DNA from: Methylobacterium terrae
GTDB taxonomy: Bacteria; Pseudomonadota; Alphaproteobacteria; Rhizobiales; Beijerinckiaceae
Direction: 5' to 3'
Assembly: GCF_003173755.1 (NCBI RefSeq)
Contig: NZ_CP029553.1
Span: forward strand, 2,678,501 to 2,742,500
DNA length: 64,000 nt
The notes beneath the pieces are model-generated. The model worked only from the letters and a program-made list of their open reading frames with translations. It did not search any database and had not been told where the DNA came from. Made by a program: the position numbers and the translations under genes. The stretch's first letter is position 1, and each line of letters starts with the position of its first letter. Shown here one piece after another: positions 60,417-64,000 of the stretch.

Positions 60417-62093
60417 ATGCCGACCGACATCGAGATCGCCCGCGCGGCCACCCTCCAGCCGATCACCGCGATTGCGCAGAAGATCGGCATCCCCGACGAG
60501 GCCCTGCACCCCTACGGGCGCCACATCGCCAAGATCGACCATGCCCATATCCGGGGTCTCGAGGCGCGGCCCGAGGGCAAGCTGATCCTGGTGACGGCGA
60601 TCAGCCCGACCCCGGCCGGCGAGGGCAAGACCACCACGACGGTCGGCCTGGGCGACGCCCTCAACCGCATCGGCCGCAAGACCGTGATCTGCCTGCGCGA
60701 GCCCTCGCTCGGGCCCTGCTTCGGCCAGAAGGGCGGGGCGGCCGGCGGCGGCCGGGCCCAGGTGGTGCCGATGGAGGCGATCAACCTCCACTTCACCGGC
60801 GACTTCCACGCCATCACCTCGGCCCACAGCCTCGCCGCCGCGCTGATCGACAATCACGTCTACTGGGGCAACCCGCTCGGCATCGACCTGCGCCGGGTGG
60901 CGTTCCGGCGCGTCCTCGACATGAACGACCGGGCCTTGCGCACCATCACCCAGAGCCTCGGCGGCGTCGCCAACGGCTTCCCGCGCGAGGACGGCTTCGA
61001 CATCACGGTGGCCTCCGAGGTGATGGCGGTGTTCTGCCTCGCCCGCGACCTCGCCGACCTCGAGGTGCGGCTCGGCCGCATCGTGGTGGCCGAGACCCGC
61101 GACCGCAAGCCGGTGACGCTCGCCGACCTCAAGGCCACCGGCGCCATGACGGTGCTCCTCAAGGACGCGCTGCAGCCCAACCTCGTCCAGACCATCGAGG
61201 GCAGCCCGGCGCTGATCCATGGCGGGCCCTTCGCCAACATCGCGCATGGCTGCAACTCGGTGATCGCGACGCGGGCGGGGCTCAGGCTCGGCGACTACGC
61301 GGTGACCGAGGCCGGATTCGGCGCCGATCTCGGGGCCGAGAAGTTCTTCGACATCAAGTGCCGGCAGGCCGGCCTGAACCCCTCCGCCGTGGTGATCGTC
61401 GCGACCGTGCGCGCCCTCAAGATGCATGGCGGCGTCGCCAAGGCGGATCTCGGTGCCGAGAACGTCGCGGCGCTGGAGCGGGGATTTGCCAACCTCGCCC
61501 GCCACGTCGAGAACGTGCGCCGCTTCGGCGCGCCGGTCGTGGTCGCGGTCAACCACTTCCATGCCGACACGGAGGCCGAGCACGCGGCGCTGAAGGCGCT
61601 CTGCCGCGACCGCCTCGACGTCGAGGCGATCACCTGCCGGCACTGGGCCGAGGGCGGCGCCGGGGCCGAGGACCTGGCCCACGCCGTAGCGGCGCTCTCC
61701 GATGCGGGCCCGGCCGCGACGCCGCGCCTGGCCTATCCCGACGCGATGCCGCTCGAGGACAAGATCCGCACGGTCGCGCGGGACTTCTACGGCGCCGCCG
61801 ACATCCAGGTCGAATCGAAGGCGGCGGCCAAGCTCGCGGCGTTCGAGCAGGCCGGCCACGGCCGGCTTCCGGTCTGCATGGCCAAGACCCAGTACTCGTT
61901 CTCGACCGACCCGACCCTGATGGGCGCGCCGAGCGGCCACGTCGTCGCGGTGCGCGACGTGCGCCTCTCGGCCGGCGCCGGCTTCGTGGTGGCGATCTGC
62001 GGGGAGATCATGACCATGCCGGGCCTGCCGAAGGTGCCGGCGGCCGAGGGCATCCACCTCGACGCCGAGGGGCGGATCGAGGGCCTGTTCTGA
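60417..62093 (+). CDS. fhs: Formate--tetrahydrofolate ligase
   Basis: Makes 10-formyl-THF from formate, THF and ATP, a central step of assimilation in methylotrophs (ftfL). 558 aa, normal length. Motifs: [19 protein letters not shown] (P-loop), [50 protein letters not shown], and [19 protein letters not shown]; ends with [16 protein letters not shown]. All expected signatures are intact. Transcribed alone from an upstream gap of 274 bases. Confidence 0.97.
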   Translation: MPTDIEIARAATLQPITAIAQKIGIPDEALHPYGRHIAKIDHAHIRGLEARPEGKLILVTAISPTPAGEGKTTTTVGLGDALNRIGRKTVICLREPSLGPCFGQKGGAAGGGRAQVVPMEAINLHFTGDFHAITSAHSLAAALIDNHVYWGNPLGIDLRRVAFRRVLDMNDRALRTITQSLGGVANGFPREDGFDITVASEVMAVFCLARDLADLEVRLGRIVVAETRDRKPVTLADLKATGAMTVLLKDALQPNLVQTIEGSPALIHGGPFANIAHGCNSVIATRAGLRLGDYAVTEAGFGADLGAEKFFDIKCRQAGLNPSAVVIVATVRALKMHGGVAKADLGAENVAALERGFANLARHVENVRRFGAPVVVAVNHFHADTEAEHAALKALCRDRLDVEAITCRHWAEGGAGAEDLAHAVAALSDAGPAATPRLAYPDAMPLEDKIRTVARDFYGAADIQVESKAAAKLAAFEQAGHGRLPVCMAKTQYSFSTDPTLMGAPSGHVVAVRDVRLSAGAGFVVAICGEIMTMPGLPKVPAAEGIHLDAEGRIEGLF

Positions 62094-62117
62094 GGCCGCA
62101 CGCGGGCGCCGGCCCGC

Positions 62118-63113
62118 TCAGGCCTCGGCCCTGAGCGGCCGGCCGAGCAGGTCGGCGATCGCCGCATCGAGGCTGACCGCGCCGGTCAGGAGCGCGGCCA
62201 CCGCCTCGGCCACCGGCATCTCGACCCCGCGGCGGCGCGCGAGGGCCACCAGCCCCTGCGCGGTGAGCGCGCCCTCGGCGAGCTTGCCGCCGGAGGCCTC
62301 CTCGAGGCTCGCGCCTCTCCCCAGGCGCTCGCCGAAGGCGAAGTTGCGCGACTGCGCCGAGGCGGCGCTGAGCACGAGGTCGCCGAGGCCCGACAGCCCC
62401 ATCAGGGTCTCGGGCCGGGCGTCCCAGGCGCGGGCGAAGCGCATCAGCTCGGCGAAGCTGCGGGCGACGAGCGCCGCCCGGGCGCTCTCGCCGAGGCCCC
62501 GGCCGATCGCCGCCCCGCAGGCGATGGCGAGCACGTTCTTGGCCGCCCCGCCGATCTCGACCCCGCGCGGATCGGTGCCGTGATAGACCCTGAAGGTCGG
62601 CCCCGACAGGGCCGCGGCGAGGCGCGCGGCCAGCGCGCCGTCGCGGCTCGCCAGCGTCACGGCGGTGGGCAGGCCCCGGGCGACGTCCGCCGCGAAACTC
62701 GGGCCCGACAGCACCGCGACGGCCGCGCCCGGCGCGGCCTCTCCCGCCACGTCGGTCAGGAAGGCGTCGGTGCCGCGCTCGATGCCCTTCGCGCACAGGA
62801 TCAGTGCCGCCTCCGGCCGCAGGTGCGGGTGCAGGGCGCCGAGCACGCTCCGCAGCGTCTGGGCCGGCGTCACCACCAGCACCGCCTCGGCCTCGCCGAG
62901 ATCGGTCGCCGCCGCGGTCGGGCGCACGCCCGCATGCAGCCTCACCCCGGGGAGATGGCGGGCATTCTCGCGCGTGCGGGCCATGGCGGCGGCGCCCTCC
63001 GCGTCGCGCATCCACAGTACCACCGGGCGCGGAGCCGCGGCGGCGGCGGCGTTGGCGAGCGCCGTGCCCCAGGCCCCGCCGCCCAGGACCGCGATCGGGC
63101 CGATGGTGGTCAT
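62118..63113 (-). CDS. gpsA: NAD(P)H-dependent glycerol-3-phosphate dehydrogenase
   Basis: Reduces dihydroxyacetone phosphate to sn-glycerol-3-phosphate for phospholipids. 331 aa. N-terminal Rossmann IAVLGGGAWGTALANAAA, then LVVTPAQTLRSVL, CAKGIERGT, VLSGPSFAADVARGLPTAV, and the catalytic Lys in GGAAKNVLAIACGAAIG, with the C-terminal SGLGDLVLSAASAQSRNF. Its ATG overlaps the stop of the acetyltransferase gene by one base (TGATG). Confidence 0.95.
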   Translation of the reverse strand: MTTIGPIAVLGGGAWGTALANAAAAAAPRPVVLWMRDAEGAAAMARTRENARHLPGVRLHAGVRPTAAATDLGEAEAVLVVTPAQTLRSVLGALHPHLRPEAALILCAKGIERGTDAFLTDVAGEAAPGAAVAVLSGPSFAADVARGLPTAVTLASRDGALAARLAAALSGPTFRVYHGTDPRGVEIGGAAKNVLAIACGAAIGRGLGESARAALVARSFAELMRFARAWDARPETLMGLSGLGDLVLSAASAQSRNFAFGERLGRGASLEEASGGKLAEGALTAQGLVALARRRGVEMPVAEAVAALLTGAVSLDAAIADLLGRPLRAEA

Positions 63114-63994
63114 CAGAAGCTCCTCATCGCGAAATCCGCCGCCGCCAGCCGGTACAACCGGTGCGGCCGCAAGCGATGCCCCTCGGGCAGGCCCGGATGG
63201 TCGAACCCGCCGACCTCGCTCATCCCGAGCCGCTCCATCACCCGGCGCGAGGGGGTGTTGCTCTCCGCCGTGCAGGCGACGACCTCGGCGAGCGCGCAGC
63301 GGGAGAAGGCGTCGGCCAGCGCCAGGCGGGCGCCGCGCACGGCAAAACCCCGGCCCCAGGCGGGCCGGGCGAGCCGCCAGCCGATCTCGACGAGGCCGGT
63401 CTCCCGCCCGAGCAGGTCGCCGAGCGGCAGCGGCCGGGCCGGACGCCAGCAGCCGACGAAGCCGCAGAACCCCTCCGGCGCCTCGACGGCCCAGGGGCCG
63501 AACCCGTCCTCCTCGAAGCGCCGGTCGAGCGCCCGGGCCTCGGCCTGGCTCTCGCGGGCGGTCTTCGGCGCGGGAAAGTAGCGCATCACCTCGGGGTCGG
63601 CGCAGAGCGCCGCGAACGGCGCGTCGTCGGAGAGCTGCCAGCGCCGCAAGGCGAAGTTCTCGCCGGTCAGGCGGGCCGGCGCCGGCGGCACCGGGCGCTT
63701 GCGCCGCCACAGGAGCGAGCGGTGGTTGAGCGCCGCGAGGTCCTGGCGGCCGGCCAGCACCGCCTCGCCGAGGCTCACCGCGAGCGCCAGGCGCTCGGGC
63801 GGCATGTTGGCCCAGGCCGGCGGGGCGACGCTCTCGCGCCAGGGCCCGCCGCAGGCATTGTCGAGCAGGATGCGGGCGAAGCAGTGGTTGCGCGAGACCG
63901 GCCAGTCCGGACGCGCCCGCGCCGCCTCCGGCAGGCGCTCGTCGACCAGGGCCCGCCAGCGGCGCTGCTGCGCCTCGGCCTCGGCGGGAGTCAT
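63113..63994 (-). CDS. GNAT acetyltransferase with N-terminal RNHCFARILLDNACG domain
   Basis: 293 aa in two parts. Residues 1-105 form a compact domain (WRALVDERLPEAARARPDWPVSRNHCFARILLDNACGGPW ... LAALNHRSLLWRRKRP) that I know as a free-standing small protein. Residues 106-293 are a GNAT of the ribosomal-protein (RimJ-like) group: LTGENFALRRWQLSD, VEIGWRLARPAWGRGFAVRGARLALADAF and AESNTPSRRVMERLGMSEVG. The start at 63994 is near the window end, so a longer N-terminus is possible. It is coupled to gpsA. Confidence 0.82.
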   Translation of the reverse strand: MTPAEAEAQQRRWRALVDERLPEAARARPDWPVSRNHCFARILLDNACGGPWRESVAPPAWANMPPERLALAVSLGEAVLAGRQDLAALNHRSLLWRRKRPVPPAPARLTGENFALRRWQLSDDAPFAALCADPEVMRYFPAPKTARESQAEARALDRRFEEDGFGPWAVEAPEGFCGFVGCWRPARPLPLGDLLGRETGLVEIGWRLARPAWGRGFAVRGARLALADAFSRCALAEVVACTAESNTPSRRVMERLGMSEVGGFDHPGLPEGHRLRPHRLYRLAAADFAMRSF

Positions 63995-64000
63995 CCGACG

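Overview
The window is about 70% GC and tightly packed. It carries a very-long-chain fatty acid / lipid A locus of the acpXL-lpxXL type, formate--tetrahydrofolate ligase, an EF-P/EpmA/EpmB set, COX15-type heme A synthase, a DUF6894 protein and intergenic repeats of the kind common in Hyphomicrobiales. Together these point to a chromosomal segment of a Methylobacterium-like alphaproteobacterium. This assignment rests on gene content and remembered family resemblance, not on a database search.

Layout. 1-9.9 kb: housekeeping and envelope genes (partial cation:proton antiporter, DsbB, DedA, TyrS, AnmK, heme A synthase, hemolysin III, DUF192), plus a decayed AAC(3)-type acetyltransferase. 10-15.4 kb: tandem cold-shock protein, DUF1624 membrane protein, then efp, epmA, epmB and a glutathione transferase. 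15.4-19.2 kb: RraA-like and YdcF-like proteins among repeat-rich intergenic DNA, then DUF3253, DUF599 and acylphosphatase. 19.3-25.1 kb: an unusual DNA-repair-like locus. 25.3-29 kb: dienelactone hydrolase, receiver protein, RidA, an Arg/Asp-rich secreted protein and an AI-2E family transporter. 29.2-35.9 kb: acpXL, fabZ-like, two ketosynthases, an SDR, a zinc dehydrogenase and an LpxXL-like acyltransferase, probably making and attaching the C28 chain of lipid A. 36-49 kb: oxidoreductases, an M29 peptidase, an unaccompanied molybdenum hydroxylase large subunit, a LysE exporter with an ACP/FkbH pair, an FAD-linked oxidase, an FAH-family hydrolase and a Nudix protein. 49.1-49.4 kb: three identical tRNA-Gly(GCC) genes. 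49.7-57.8 kb: BI-1 protein, ECF sigma/anti-sigma pair, a glutamate-type ABC transporter and divergent dgcN-dgcA. 57.9-64 kb: small hypotheticals, fhs, gpsA and an acetyltransferase fusion.

The most notable region is 19.3-25.1 kb. A short coiled-coil protein, a Rad50/SbcC-like ATPase whose two lobes are in swapped order, and an Mre11/SbcD-like phosphoesterase form one operon. Nearby lie a protein with a Rad52-like annealing motif and two unknown genes. Each of the three promoter areas holds a perfect GAAC-N7-GAAC site, the alphaproteobacterial LexA (SOS) operator pattern. This suggests a damage-inducible end-processing and strand-annealing module. The ATPase reading frame is interrupted by an apparent single-base deletion, which is either a sequencing error or a real inactivation.
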